A DNA stretch of 64,000 bases, from contig NZ_NBYK01000003.1 of NCBI RefSeq assembly GCF_002197985.1, positions 225,618-289,617 of the forward strand. The letters are read 5' to 3'. The DNA is from Halopseudomonas aestusnigri (GTDB lineage: Bacteria > Pseudomonadota > Gammaproteobacteria > Pseudomonadales > Pseudomonadaceae). This document shows, one piece after another, positions 1 through 9,263 of this stretch. The translations under genes were made by a program, and so were the position numbers. The stretch's first letter is position 1. Every line of letters begins with the position of its first letter. The notes beneath the pieces were generated by a model that was not told the origin of the DNA, ran no database searches, and was given only the letters and a program-made list of their open reading frames with translations.

Positions 1-10
1 TGCCGGCGGG

Positions 11-60
11 GAGTCGCAGAACTCGGGGCTGCGCCCCTCAAACATGCTGCGACTCTTTTT
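11..60 (+). terminator. Nested hairpin followed by T5, possible terminator
   Basis: GAGTCGCAG (11-19) pairs perfectly with CTGCGACTC (47-55), and TTTTT follows at 56-60. A second hairpin, GGGGC-tgc-GCCCC (25-37), sits inside the loop. This could end a plus-strand gene lying upstream of the window, or be a dispersed repeat. A minus-strand ATG at 45 opens 15 codons off the window edge, but nothing supports it as a gene. I see nothing else convincing in bases 61-206. Confidence 0.4.
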
Positions 61-206
61 CCCGCCAGCCCTGCGCTACTCGCCCGCGTAAACGGGACGA
101 ACCCCGGTGCGCACTCCACCATCAGAGCATTCGGTTTATCGCGCTGGAAAAGCGGATCGCATCACACCCGGACTCGCGCGATGAACCATCTTGTTACCCT
201 GAGAAC

Positions 207-1127
207 TCAATGGCTCGAGCGATCCATCGGCGTCGGGTACTGCTGGTGCAGGCGCGCCAAGTGGGCATCCTTGTCGGTCCACAGCTGGTTGACCCAGGCT
301 TGAAACTCGGCGCGAAAGGCTTCGTCTTCCTGGTAGTTGCGGCCGAGAAATGCTGCCGGAATCGGCTTGAGTTCAAGGTGCATGACCACGTGCCTGACCT
401 TGCCGCACAGCAGGTCCCAGAAGCTTGGGTTGCCGTCGGGGTAGTGGATGGTGATATCCAGCAGCGAGCGCAGTTGCTCGCCCATGGCATCAAGCACAAA
501 GGCGACACCGCCGGACTTGGGTTTGAGCAGGTAGGTGAAAGGGGACTGTTGTTGCTGGTGCTTGGCCGGTGTCAGGCGGGTGCCCTCAAGGAAGTTGAAC
601 ACCGCAACCGGGGTGGTCTTGAATTTTTCGCAGGCCTTGCGGGTGGTTGCCAGGTCCTGGCCGGCCTTTTCCGGGTGCTTGGCCAGGTAGGCCTTGGTGT
701 AGCGCTTCATGAACGGGAAATCGAGCGCCCACCAGCACAGGCCGATGATGGGGACCCAGATCAATTCCTGTTTGAGGAAGAACTTGAGCATCGGCATATG
801 GCGATTGAGTACATGCTGCAGAGCCAGAATATCCACCCAGCTCTGGTGGTTGCTGGTGACCAGATACCAGCCGTTGTAGTCGAGCCGCTCCAGCCCTTCG
901 ATATCCCAGCGGGTGCGCCCGCTGAGCGCCATCCAGCCGCTGTTGCAGCTGATCCAGAACTCGGCGATGCGGATCATCACCCGGGTGCACCAGGTGCGCA
1001 GGGGCGGTATCGGCACCAGTTTGATCAGTGCGAAGACGAAGAGAATCGGCGCGTGAATCAGGGTGTTCAGCACCAGCAGCAGGGCAGCAATAATGCCACG
1101 CACGGGGGCAGGCAGAAACGACAGCAT
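207..1127 (-). CDS. YihG-type lysophospholipid acyltransferase
   Basis: A 306-residue membrane protein of the PlsC/LPLAT family, which transfers an acyl chain to lysophosphatidic acid or a related lysophospholipid at the inner membrane. A hydrophobic N-terminus (about residues 8-40) precedes the catalytic HX4D motif, NHQSWVD, with His94 and Asp99. The acceptor-binding block FLEGTR lies at 179-184. Length and the phrases FFLKQEL and WALDFPFMKRY match E. coli YihG (about 310 aa) rather than the shorter PlsC. It lies just downstream of pta on the same strand (45-bp gap), the arrangement seen in P. aeruginosa, so it may be read from the ackA-pta transcript. The exact lipid substrate cannot be read from the sequence. 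Confidence 0.85.
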   Translation of the reverse strand: MLSFLPAPVRGIIAALLLVLNTLIHAPILFVFALIKLVPIPPLRTWCTRVMIRIAEFWISCNSGWMALSGRTRWDIEGLERLDYNGWYLVTSNHQSWVDILALQHVLNRHMPMLKFFLKQELIWVPIIGLCWWALDFPFMKRYTKAYLAKHPEKAGQDLATTRKACEKFKTTPVAVFNFLEGTRLTPAKHQQQQSPFTYLLKPKSGGVAFVLDAMGEQLRSLLDITIHYPDGNPSFWDLLCGKVRHVVMHLELKPIPAAFLGRNYQEDEAFRAEFQAWVNQLWTDKDAHLARLHQQYPTPMDRSSH

Positions 1128-1172
1128 GGGTTGGCTCGTCCAGGGGCCGCCGGCGGGCGGCCGTGTTATGGG

Positions 1173-3314
1173 TTACTCGTTGTTGTAGGCCTGGATCGCG
1201 GTTAATGCAATGGTGTAGACGATATCGTCGACCAGCGCGCCGCGTGACAGGTCGTTCACCGGCTTGCGCAGGCCCTGCAGCATGGGGCCGACGCTGACCA
1301 CGTTGGCGCTGCGCTGCACTGCCTTGTAGGTGGTGTTGCCGGTGTTCAGGTCAGGGAACACGAATACCGTTGCCTGTCCGGCCACCGGGCTGTCCGGCGC
1401 CTTCTGGCGGCCGACGCTGGCGATGGCGGCGGCATCATACTGGAGTGGGCCGTCCAGCAACAGTCCGGGCTCCCGCTCGCGGGCCAGGCGGGTCGCCTCG
1501 CGGACCTTTTCTACCTCGCTGCCACTGCCGGAGCTGCCGGTCGAGTAGCTGATCATGGCGACCCGTGCGGGGATGCCAAAGGCTTCTGCCGACCGGGCAC
1601 TCTGAATGGCGATTTCGGCCAGTTCCTCGGCATTGGGCTCGGGGTTGACCGCGCAGTCGCCGTAGACCAGCACCTGCTCGGGCAGCAGCATGAAAAAGAT
1701 CGACGACACCAGGTTGTAACCGGGGGCGGTCTTGATCAACTGAAAGGCCGGGCGAATGGTGTTGGCGGTGGTGTGGATGGCGCCGGATACCAGTCCGTCG
1801 ACCTCGTCCAGTGCCAGCATCATGGTGCCCAGCACCACGTTGTCTTCCAGCTGTTGCAGCGCCATTGGCTCGTTCAGGCCCTTGCCTTCGCGCAGCTTGA
1901 CCATGGGCGCCACGTAGCGCTCGCGCACCTGGTCGGGGTCGACGATCTGCAGGCCCTCCGGCAGGCTTATGTGCTGGGCGCGGGCAACGGCTTCAACCGA
2001 CTCGCGCTTGGCCAGCAGAATGCAGTTGGCGATGCCGCGGCGCTGGCAGATGGCAGCGGCCTGTACGGTACGCGGCTCGTCGCCCTCAGGCAGCACGATG
2101 GTCTTGGCTGCATGCTGGGCCTGGCGCACCAGTTCGTAGCGGAAGGCTGGTGGCGACATGCGCTTCTCACGTGGAGTATCGCAGCGCTTGGCCAGCCAGA
2201 CGTGGTCGATATGGCTGGCAACAAAATCGGTCACCTTATTGGCGCGCTCGCGATCATCAATCGGAATCTCGCGGTTCATGCGGTCGAGCTGGGTGGCGGT
2301 GGCAAAGGTGTCAGTCGGCACGCCCAGAATCGGCAGGCCCTGATCCAGAGCCGGCTGGCACAGTTGGATGACGCGCGGGTTGGGTTCAAAGCCGCCGGTC
2401 AGCAACAGGCCGGCCAGCGGTGTGCCGGACAGTGCCGCCAGCGAGCTGGCAATGATGATGTCGTCGCGATCACCAGGGGTGACGATCAATGCACCCGGGC
2501 GCAGCAGATGAATGATGTTGGGAACGGTGCGCGAGCACAGCGCCATTTCCATCACCCGGCGTTGCTGCATCTCGCCGGCGTGGAAGGTGGTCGCCTTGAG
2601 CAGCTCGGCAATATCGGCGGTGCGCGGCGCGTTCAGCTCGTCCTGCCAGGGCACGCAACCGATCAGGCGGAAGTCGTCGGTATCCAGTCGGCTGGATGCC
2701 TCGCGCAGACTCTGGGCGAAGTCCTTGAGTGTGCTTTTGAGTGTCGGCCGGTCGGGAATGTCGGTCGCGGTATCGGTCGCCAGTGCCCGTACCTTGTTGA
2801 TGATGACGCCAAGCACCTTGGGGTGTTTGGGGCCGCCGAAGGTTTGGGCATTGATCTCGATTCGGTCTGCCAGGGTGGTGAAGTCGTCGCCGTCAGGGGC
2901 GGTCACCAGAATCACGTCGGCGTCCAGGCTCTTGGCCAGTTGCTGATTGATCTGCGCGGCGTAGTTGCTCTGGCGGGTAGGGACCATTCCTTCAACCACC
3001 ACCACATCGGCACCCTCGGCTGCCTGCTGGTAGCGGCTGACAATCTCCTCCAGTACCTCGTCCAGCTCGCCCATGGCCAACTGGTGCTCAACCTGCGCCA
3101 GCGGCATGGCCGGCGGTGGCGACAACCCCAGGGTGCGGCTGATCAGTTCGCTGGAGCGCTCCGGGCCGTCGTCCCCGGGGTGCGGCTGGGCGATGGGCTT
3201 GAGAAAGTGCACCTTTAGGCCGGTCCGTTCCAGCGCCCGGATCAGGCCGAGGCTGGTGGAGGTCAGGCCGACACCGAAGCCGGTCGGCGCGACGAAAAAC
3301 GTGTGCAGGCTCAT
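1173..3314 (-). CDS. pta: Phosphate acetyltransferase
   Basis: Converts acetyl-CoA and phosphate to acetyl phosphate and CoA, or the reverse, in the cytoplasm; with AckA it links acetyl-CoA to acetate. At 713 residues it is the long form. An N-terminal P-loop-like regulatory domain (begins [14 protein letters not shown]) is followed by a DRTGG region (about 230-340) and the catalytic PTA/PTB domain from about residue 390 ([10 protein letters not shown]). The C-terminal domain carries the substrate-site stretch [10 protein letters not shown]. The start ATG overlaps the ackA stop by 4 nt (ATGA), so the two are translationally coupled. Confidence 0.96.
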   Translation of the reverse strand: MSLHTFFVAPTGFGVGLTSTSLGLIRALERTGLKVHFLKPIAQPHPGDDGPERSSELISRTLGLSPPPAMPLAQVEHQLAMGELDEVLEEIVSRYQQAAEGADVVVVEGMVPTRQSNYAAQINQQLAKSLDADVILVTAPDGDDFTTLADRIEINAQTFGGPKHPKVLGVIINKVRALATDTATDIPDRPTLKSTLKDFAQSLREASSRLDTDDFRLIGCVPWQDELNAPRTADIAELLKATTFHAGEMQQRRVMEMALCSRTVPNIIHLLRPGALIVTPGDRDDIIIASSLAALSGTPLAGLLLTGGFEPNPRVIQLCQPALDQGLPILGVPTDTFATATQLDRMNREIPIDDRERANKVTDFVASHIDHVWLAKRCDTPREKRMSPPAFRYELVRQAQHAAKTIVLPEGDEPRTVQAAAICQRRGIANCILLAKRESVEAVARAQHISLPEGLQIVDPDQVRERYVAPMVKLREGKGLNEPMALQQLEDNVVLGTMMLALDEVDGLVSGAIHTTANTIRPAFQLIKTAPGYNLVSSIFFMLLPEQVLVYGDCAVNPEPNAEELAEIAIQSARSAEAFGIPARVAMISYSTGSSGSGSEVEKVREATRLAREREPGLLLDGPLQYDAAAIASVGRQKAPDSPVAGQATVFVFPDLNTGNTTYKAVQRSANVVSVGPMLQGLRKPVNDLSRGALVDDIVYTIALTAIQAYNNE

Positions 3315-4510
3315 GCCGTTTGGCTCCTTGGCTGGGTATCGAGCAGATCCAGGCTTTCCTCGGCTATCTGGCGCTCCTCATCGGTGGGAATCACCAGAAT
3401 GGCCGGCGACCCTTTTGCCTCGATGCGACCTGCCTGGCCGCGCGGCAGTGCGCTGTTGTTGTCCGGATCGATGCGCAGGCCCAGTACCGCCAGGTGCTTG
3501 AGGGTCAGTGCGCGGGTCAGCGCTGAGTTCTCGCCGATGCCGCCGGTAAAGATCAGACCGTCGATACGCGGCAGGGCAACCGACAGGCCGGCCAGCGAGC
3601 GAGCCAGGCGGTAGCAGAAGACTTCGATCGCCAACTGCGCGCCGCTATGGCCGTCGGCGCGGGCCTGCTCCAGCTCACGCATGTCGTTGGACAGCCCGGA
3701 CAGGCCGAGCAGTCCGCTCTCGCGGTTGAGCAGCTGCTCGATACGGCTCAGGTCCCAGCCCAGGGTGCGGGCCAGATGGGCGTGCAGGTTGGGGTCAACG
3801 TCGCCGCTGCGGGTGCCCATGACCAGGCCCTCAAGGGGCGTCAGACCCATGCTGGTGTCCATGCTGCTTCCGTCCAGCACGGCGCAGCTGGAGCAGCCAT
3901 TGCCAAGATGGGCAGTCAGCCAGGCACCGTTGCCCTTGCCGAGACCGGTCAGCAGACCGGCCTGATCGCTGACGTATTTGTGGCTGGTGCCGTGAAAGCC
4001 GTAACGGCGTACGCCGTGCACGGCGTACAGCTCGTCGGGCAGCGCGTAGCGGAAGGCGTGCGGCGGCATAGTCTGGTGAAATGCCGTATCGAACACCGCA
4101 ACCTGCGGCGTCTGCGGCAGCAACTGCATGGCGGCGCGGATACCGGTCAGGTTGGCCGGATTATGCAATGGTGCCAGTGGGACGTTGGCTTCGATGCCGG
4201 CGATGATGTCGTCGTTGAGCAGCTGGGCGCTGGTGAAGCGCTCTCCGCCATGGACCACCCGATGGCCGACCGCACTGAGCGGTCGATCAAGATGGCGCTC
4301 AACCATTGGTAACAGGGCGTTCAGTGCATCCAGATGGGTAGCGTTGGCGAGCTCGCCGCGCTCACCGTCAGAGGTGGTGTAGCAGGCCTGCGAGGTGTTC
4401 AGTCGCTCGGCGATGGCGTCGAACAGTGCGCCCGGTGTGTCTTCGCGGCGCAGCGCCATCTTGATGGAGGAGCTGCCTCCGTTGATGACCAGGACCAGTC
4501 TGTTTGTCAT
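3311..4510 (-). CDS. ackA: Acetate kinase
   Basis: Phosphorylates acetate with ATP to acetyl phosphate, or makes ATP in the reverse direction. It has 399 residues, normal for the family. The N-terminal phosphate-binding motif reads [13 protein letters not shown], with Gly-Gly where many homologues have Cys-Gly. Further family blocks are [31 protein letters not shown] and FTGGIGENS. It is the first gene of the ackA-pta pair. An AAGGAA ribosome-binding site lies about 10 nt ahead of the ATG on the minus strand. It is divergent from slyD across a 164-bp spacer. Confidence 0.96.
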   Translation of the reverse strand: MTNRLVLVINGGSSSIKMALRREDTPGALFDAIAERLNTSQACYTTSDGERGELANATHLDALNALLPMVERHLDRPLSAVGHRVVHGGERFTSAQLLNDDIIAGIEANVPLAPLHNPANLTGIRAAMQLLPQTPQVAVFDTAFHQTMPPHAFRYALPDELYAVHGVRRYGFHGTSHKYVSDQAGLLTGLGKGNGAWLTAHLGNGCSSCAVLDGSSMDTSMGLTPLEGLVMGTRSGDVDPNLHAHLARTLGWDLSRIEQLLNRESGLLGLSGLSNDMRELEQARADGHSGAQLAIEVFCYRLARSLAGLSVALPRIDGLIFTGGIGENSALTRALTLKHLAVLGLRIDPDNNSALPRGQAGRIEAKGSPAILVIPTDEERQIAEESLDLLDTQPRSQTA

Positions 4511-4674
4511 GGGATTGTGCGAGTTCCTTTCAGCCGGATGTCATCTATGGACCGCCGGATATCGATTGCGTTCGGCTATCTTCCGGTGACCCACTGGTCG
4601 GGTCAAGCCGTGCGTTTCGGTGCCATAACGCGTACACTCGAGCCTCTTATACCCTCAATCACAGGAAAGAGATT

Positions 4675-5160
4675 ATGCAGATTGCCGCCAACAAGGCCGT
4701 GTCCATCGACTACACCCTGACCAATGACGATGGCGAAGTGCTGGATTCGTCCGTCGGTGGTGCGCCGCTGGTTTACCTGCACGGTGCCGGCAATATCATT
4801 CCGGGCCTGGAAAAGGCGCTGGAAGGCAAGGCGGCCGGTGACGACGTCAAAGTAACCGTCGAGCCGGAAGAGGCCTATGGCGAGTTCAACGCCGAGCTGA
4901 TCGCCGTGCTGGGTCGCAACATGTTTGAAGGTGTCGACGAGCTGGAAGTCGGCATGCAGTTCCACGCCTCCGGTCCGGACGGCAGCATGCAGATCGTCAC
5001 CATCAAGGCGCTGGAAGGTGATGAAGTCACCGTCGACGGCAACCACCCGCTGGCTGGCGAGCGTCTGACCTTTGAAGTGAAGGTTGTCGCGGTACGTGAC
5101 GCCAACGAAGAAGAAATCGCCCACGGTCATATCCACGGCGAAGGCGGTCATCACCACTAA
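4675..5160 (+). CDS. slyD: SlyD-type FKBP peptidyl-prolyl isomerase
   Basis: A 161-residue cytoplasmic prolyl isomerase and chaperone. The FKBP core (GGAPLVYLHGAGNIIPGLE at about 28-46) is interrupted by an insert-in-flap domain (about 67-130), the layout of SlyD. The tail ends in a short His-rich run (HGHIHGEGGHHH). E. coli SlyD has a longer His/Cys-rich tail that binds nickel; this one has no Cys, so any metal role is inferred. The ATG at 4675 was chosen because AGGAAAGAG precedes it and the protein then starts exactly at the FKBP core; the frame is open further upstream without a ribosome-binding site. A strong terminator follows. Confidence 0.93.
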   Translation: MQIAANKAVSIDYTLTNDDGEVLDSSVGGAPLVYLHGAGNIIPGLEKALEGKAAGDDVKVTVEPEEAYGEFNAELIAVLGRNMFEGVDELEVGMQFHASGPDGSMQIVTIKALEGDEVTVDGNHPLAGERLTFEVKVVAVRDANEEEIAHGHIHGEGGHHH

Positions 5161-5179
5161 GTGGTAATGGCAGCATGAG

Positions 5180-5204
5180 AACCGGGCCCTGGCCCGGTTT
5201 TTTT
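5180..5204 (+). terminator. Intrinsic terminator of slyD
   Basis: ACCGGGCC and GGCCCGGT form a GC-rich stem with a minimal loop at 5181-5198, followed by seven T (5198-5204). It lies 20 bp after the slyD stop. Confidence 0.9.
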
Positions 5205-5292
5205 ATGCCTGCCGGAACGCGCTGCTGCTTTCTGCTGATTGATTATTATCAGTGGTATTTATATTGGTGATTTTGCTCTATCAGGTAAAGTT

Positions 5293-5300
5293 GACCGGTC
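5293..5300. promoter_or_regulatory. Candidate TetR operator GACCGGTC
   Basis: A perfect 8-bp palindrome 14 bp ahead of the chosen ATG of the TetR gene. TetR/NemR-type repressors bind short palindromes with GACC/GGTC cores close to their own start, so autoregulation is plausible. TATAGT at 5302-5307 could be a -10 element, but no good -35 is visible. Confidence 0.35.
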
Positions 5301-5314
5301 GTATAGTGCTCGGC

Positions 5315-5902
5315 ATGAACACGATTCAAGATAAGCGCGCACGCATTCTCGCCTCTGGTACCAGCGTCATGCTGCGCAAGGGCTATAACGGCACTGGCGT
5401 GCAGGAGATTACCCAGGGGGCCGGTGTGCCGAAGGGGTCTTTCTATCATTACTTCGAGAGTAAGGAAGACTTCGCCATTCAGGCGCTGCACTACTACTAC
5501 ACGCCGCGTATCGAGCGTTTTGCCGATGCCCTGAGTGTGCCCGAGCTGTCGCCGCGCGAACGCGTTCTGCGTTGCTATCGTGATCTGGTTGGGTATTTCG
5601 CCAACCAGGAACAGCCCAGTCATCAGTGTTTCATTGGCAGCCTGTGTCATGAAATGGCGGAGGAAAGCCAGCCGATAGGCTATGCCGCCAGTGCCATCCT
5701 GCAGCGTTCCAATCAGGTGCTGGCTGACTGTCTGGCCCAAGCGCAGTCCGCAGGCGAGATTGCGGCTGATCAGAATCCGGCGGAACTGGCCGGGTTTATC
5801 AGCGCTGCCTGGGAGGGTGCCCTGTTGCGCATGAAGGCGGATCGTCAGATCGGTCCCTTGCGCGTGTTCATTCAGCAGCTGGAGCGTCTGCTTCAGCCCT
5901 GA
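5315..5902 (+). CDS. TetR-family regulator, NemR-like
   Basis: A 195-residue transcription repressor. The helix-turn-helix (about 28-50) reads VQEITQGAGVPKGSFYHYF, the FYHYF turn being typical of TetR proteins. The remainder is a helical ligand domain. It contains QCFIGSLCHEM, which aligns with the region of E. coli NemR (SGCLTVKLSAE) that holds the redox-reactive Cys106, so sensing of electrophiles or oxidants is likely. The next gene is an Old Yellow Enzyme, the same pairing as nemR-nemA and PA0839-PA0840. I chose ATG 5315 by comparison with the family; GTG codons at 5252 and 5306 are alternatives. None has a clear ribosome-binding site. Confidence 0.85.
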   Translation: MNTIQDKRARILASGTSVMLRKGYNGTGVQEITQGAGVPKGSFYHYFESKEDFAIQALHYYYTPRIERFADALSVPELSPRERVLRCYRDLVGYFANQEQPSHQCFIGSLCHEMAEESQPIGYAASAILQRSNQVLADCLAQAQSAGEIAADQNPAELAGFISAAWEGALLRMKADRQIGPLRVFIQQLERLLQP

Positions 5903-5985
5903 AAGCTATTTCATCAAGACAAGACGACTGGTCAGCTCGCGTGCTGGCAGGCGCTCCGGTCTGTCCCCCGTTCAGGAGATTATGT

Positions 5986-7095
5986 ATGTCCACAGCCGTA
6001 ACCCCGCTGTTCAAGCCCTTCACTCTGGGCAATCTGGAGCTGTCCAACCGCATCGTGATGGCGCCCATGACCCGTAACTTCTCGCCCAAGGGCGTGCCGA
6101 ATCAGGCGGTGGTCGACTACTACCGTCGCCGCGCCGAGTCCGGTGTCGGTCTGATCATCACCGAAGGCACCGTGGTGGATCACGTAGCGGCCAACGGCTA
6201 CCCGAATGTGCCGCACTTCTATGGTGCCGAGGCGCTGGCCGGCTGGAAGCAGGTTGTTGATGCCGTGCACGCCGCCGGCGGCAAGATTGCGCCGCAATTG
6301 TGGCACGTCGGCAACGTCCGTCGCCTCGGCACCGAGCCGGATGGGGATGTGCCCGGTTACGGTCCGATGGAAAAGCAGAAGGATGGCAAGGTGCTGGTCA
6401 AGGGTATGACCCAGCAGGACATCGACGACGTGGTTGCGGCGTTTGCCAAGGCAGCCAAGGACGCCAAGGATGTTGGCTTTGACGCCATCGAACTGCACGG
6501 CGCGCATGGTTACCTGATCGACCAGTTCTTCTGGGAAGGTACCAACCAGCGTGATGACCAGTACGGCGGCAGCATGGAGAACCGTGGTCGCTTCGCCGTG
6601 GAGATCATCAAGGCAGTGCGCGCCGCTGTCGGCCCTGACTATCCGATCATCTTCCGTTTCTCCCAGTGGAAGCAGCAGGACTACACCGCGCGCCTGGCCC
6701 CGACCCCCGAGCTGCTGGAGCAGTTCCTGGCGCCGCTGTCTGACGCAGGCGTGGACATCTTCCACTGCTCGCAGCGCCGCTTCTGGGAGCCGGAGTTCGA
6801 AAGCTCCGAGCTGAACCTGGCTGGTTGGACCCGCAAGATCACCGGCAAGCCGTGCATCACTGTCGGCAGCGTCGGCCTGGATGGCGAGTTCCTGCAGTTT
6901 ATGGTCAACACCGACAAGGTTGCCCAGACCGCCAATATCGACGGTCTGCTGGAACGTCTGGATGCGGACGAGTTTGATCTGGTTGCGGTTGGCCGCGCGC
7001 TGCTGGTTGATCCGCATTGGGCCGACAAGGTGCGCGAAGGTCGCTTCGAAGACATCGCGCCCTTCAGTCGCGACGCGCTCAAGACTCTGGTCTGA
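5986..7095 (+). CDS. Old Yellow Enzyme family NADH:flavin oxidoreductase
   Basis: A 369-residue FMN enzyme that reduces activated C=C bonds, quinones, N-ethylmaleimide or nitro compounds using NAD(P)H. It is a TIM barrel starting LFKPFTLGNLELSNRIVMAPMTR. The QLWHVGN and ELHGAHGYLIDQFF blocks carry the FMN and substrate-binding histidines, and NQRDDQYGGSMENR is the classical OYE signature. The ATG at 5986 follows AGGAG by 7 nt; another ATG 4 nt upstream is out of frame. Its place behind the TetR gene suggests induction by its substrates. The natural substrate is unknown. Confidence 0.92.
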   Translation: MSTAVTPLFKPFTLGNLELSNRIVMAPMTRNFSPKGVPNQAVVDYYRRRAESGVGLIITEGTVVDHVAANGYPNVPHFYGAEALAGWKQVVDAVHAAGGKIAPQLWHVGNVRRLGTEPDGDVPGYGPMEKQKDGKVLVKGMTQQDIDDVVAAFAKAAKDAKDVGFDAIELHGAHGYLIDQFFWEGTNQRDDQYGGSMENRGRFAVEIIKAVRAAVGPDYPIIFRFSQWKQQDYTARLAPTPELLEQFLAPLSDAGVDIFHCSQRRFWEPEFESSELNLAGWTRKITGKPCITVGSVGLDGEFLQFMVNTDKVAQTANIDGLLERLDADEFDLVAVGRALLVDPHWADKVREGRFEDIAPFSRDALKTLV

Positions 7096-7117
7096 TTCGC
7101 AATGGCAGGCGCCCGGG

Positions 7118-8314
7118 CTATTTGCTCGGGAGTGCCTGTGTCAGCGCAGGCTGCCGTTCGGCGGCCTGCACAAGATAGCGTTCAAAACGCGTTACCACCG
7201 CACTCCAGTCCAGCTGGCAGGCCTTATGACGGGCATGCAGGCGAATGCTGCGACGTCCTTCCTGATCCGCCGTCAACCAGCGCAGATTATCGATGAATAC
7301 CCGGTCATGCGCGGGCGGCGCCAGGCTGCCGCTGTAGCGGTCCTGAATGTGCTGATGGGCTGCGGCGGTATCAAAGGCGCAGACCGCCAGCCCCGACGCC
7401 ATGGCCTCGGTGACAACATTGCCGAAGGTTTCGGTCAGACTGGGAAAGACAAAAATATCGGCGCTGGCATAGATTCGGGCCAACTCGTCACCCGTTCTGG
7501 CGCCGGTGAAGATCGCCTCCGGCAGCTGTTTCTGCAGATCGGCAAGGGAGGGGCCATCGCCAGCAACGACCAGCTTCAGGTGGCTGTCTCGGGCGCTCTT
7601 CCTGGCTTCTTTCCATGCGCTTACGAGCAGCTCGGGGTTCTTTTCCGGTGACAGGCGGCCGACATGCAGCAGTACCAGGTCATCCGGGCCAACACCCCAG
7701 CTGGCGCGCAGAGTGACGTCTCGGCGTGCCGGATGAAAGCGCTCGCAATCGACCCCGCGACCCAGCAGCCCCAGGTGATTCAGGCCCAGCCGGCTCAGCT
7801 CTCGCTGCTGGGTTGAGCTGGCAACCAGGGTGGTCTGGCTCTGGTTGTGAAACCAGCGCAGATAGCGCATGGCGGGCGCGTGCAGCAGACCGAGGTGAAA
7901 GTGGTCACTGTATTGCTGGAAATTGGTGTGAAAACCGCTGACTACCGCAATGCCGAGCCGTCGGGCGGTGCGCAGGGCAGACCAGCCCAGTGGGCCTTCG
8001 GTTGCAATATAGACGGCGTCCGGTCGGGCCTGGCGCCAGAGTCGGGTGAGCAGGCGCCCGGCTGGCAGGCCCCATTGCAGGGACGGGTAACCGGGAATCG
8101 GCAAGCCGCTGACCCGGTGTTCCTCCAGGTTGCCCTGTGCGGAGCTGCCCGGTTGCTCGCCGCCCTGTGCCGGCCGGATCAGCTGCAACTGGTGCTGGCG
8201 CCCGAGCAGGCCGCTGCATAGCTGGCCAAGGGTGTTGGCCACACCATTGATCTGGGGTGGGTAGGTTTCTGTGACCAGCGCGAAGCGCCGGGCAGGGGCG
8301 AGGAATGTTGTCAT
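7118..8314 (-). CDS. Family 4-type glycosyltransferase (GT-B)
   Basis: A 398-residue glycosyltransferase with two Rossmann domains. The N-terminal domain begins FALVTETYPPQINGVANTL, typical of glycosyltransferases that make glycolipids or modify envelope polysaccharide. The C-terminal domain has LHVGRLSPEKN and the nucleotide-sugar block PSLTETFGNVVTEAMASG with the EX7E glutamates. Position and character match PA0842 of P. aeruginosa. The acceptor cannot be read from the sequence; mannose or glucose transfer to a diacylglycerol-type lipid would fit relatives. The start at 8314 (MTTFLAP) is preferred; an in-frame ATG at 8338 adds eight residues. Neither has a good ribosome-binding site. Confidence 0.82.
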   Translation of the reverse strand: MTTFLAPARRFALVTETYPPQINGVANTLGQLCSGLLGRQHQLQLIRPAQGGEQPGSSAQGNLEEHRVSGLPIPGYPSLQWGLPAGRLLTRLWRQARPDAVYIATEGPLGWSALRTARRLGIAVVSGFHTNFQQYSDHFHLGLLHAPAMRYLRWFHNQSQTTLVASSTQQRELSRLGLNHLGLLGRGVDCERFHPARRDVTLRASWGVGPDDLVLLHVGRLSPEKNPELLVSAWKEARKSARDSHLKLVVAGDGPSLADLQKQLPEAIFTGARTGDELARIYASADIFVFPSLTETFGNVVTEAMASGLAVCAFDTAAAHQHIQDRYSGSLAPPAHDRVFIDNLRWLTADQEGRRSIRLHARHKACQLDWSAVVTRFERYLVQAAERQPALTQALPSK

Positions 8315-8367
8315 GCTCCGAGTATGGTGAGCAGGCATGATCGCCGTGTTACATCGGTGTGACCATT

Positions 8368-9111
8368 TTATGAATCGCGTTGCTGGCGCTCACGTACCCA
8401 CAGCAGCGTGGAGCCAGCGACGGCTGCGGGCATTACCAGCAGGTTCACCAGCGGTATCAGCATGCCAACGTAGACCGGCAGGCCGAAGCCGAGTGACAGG
8501 CTGCGGCGGGTCTGCATCCAGCGCAGCATGTCGGGGAAGCCGACCTTGTCGTTATCGGCCTGGTAGTCGACGTATTGCACGGCCATCATCCAGACCCCGA
8601 AGGCCAGCAACAGCGGCGATGCAATCAGGTTGACCACCGGTATCAGTGACAGCAGCAAAAGAGCGGCCATGCGTGGCAGGTAATAGGCCAGTTTGCGCAG
8701 TTCGCGACCAACGCTGTGCGGAATCACGGCGATGACGTCTTTCCAGCCTGTCTGCGGGCTGACTTCATTGCGCTCCTGCTCGGCAATTTTTTCCGCGAGA
8801 AAGCCGTAGAAGGGGGAGGCAATGATATTGGCCAGCACACTGAAGCCGAAAAACAGCAGTAGCAGGACCACCAGTGCAAACATCGGCCACAGCAGCCATT
8901 CGACAAAGGCGGCCCAGTCCGGGAGCTGTGGCATGAGTCTGGCCATCAGCAGGTTGAACTGCTGGATTCCCCAGCCGATGAGCGCGGCGAACAGCAGCAG
9001 GTTGGCTATCAGCGGGATGATCACAAAGCGCCGCAGCCCGGGTTGCCTGATGACCTGCCAGCCTTCCTTGAGGTAATCGGGGCCACGTAGTACATCCGTT
9101 ACTTGCTTCAT
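8368..9111 (-). CDS. cysZ: Sulfate transporter CysZ
   Basis: A 247-residue inner-membrane protein for sulfate uptake into cysteine synthesis. The family start is visible (DVLRGPDYLKEGWQVIRQPGLRRFVIIPL). Hydrophobic segments lie at about 28-50, 70-95, 140-165 and 200-228. Residues 95-110 carry IIASPFYGFLAEKI, a conserved CysZ block. It is divergent from ahpB and matches the neighbour order of P. aeruginosa. It serves the same pathway as cysE further along the window. Confidence 0.92.
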   Translation of the reverse strand: MKQVTDVLRGPDYLKEGWQVIRQPGLRRFVIIPLIANLLLFAALIGWGIQQFNLLMARLMPQLPDWAAFVEWLLWPMFALVVLLLLFFGFSVLANIIASPFYGFLAEKIAEQERNEVSPQTGWKDVIAVIPHSVGRELRKLAYYLPRMAALLLLSLIPVVNLIASPLLLAFGVWMMAVQYVDYQADNDKVGFPDMLRWMQTRRSLSLGFGLPVYVGMLIPLVNLLVMPAAVAGSTLLWVRERQQRDS

Positions 9112-9170
9112 TGGTGCGGGTCCTGATGGAAACGTGTCTTGCAGAAATGTGCAGTGCTTCGCCGGGTACT

Positions 9171-9207
9171 ATAGGGGTAAACTATTTGGCTGATACAGTC
9201 TTTGCAA
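9171..9207 (+). promoter_or_regulatory. Candidate OxyR-binding site ahead of ahpB
   Basis: ATAG (9171-9174), seven bases, CTAT (9182-9185) is an exact OxyR half. Seven bases later comes ATAC (9193-9196), then after seven more GCAA, so the second half is degenerate. The spacing follows the four-ATAG OxyR pattern. A TATAAG -10 at 9229-9234 lacks a good -35, as expected for an activator-dependent promoter. In P. aeruginosa the ahpB-trxB2 pair is known to be under OxyR control. Confidence 0.55.
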
Positions 9208-9263
9208 TTTCCACTTGTTTCAGGTCGCTATAAGCTGCGGCCTGTATTGCTCTGGAGGGTTGG

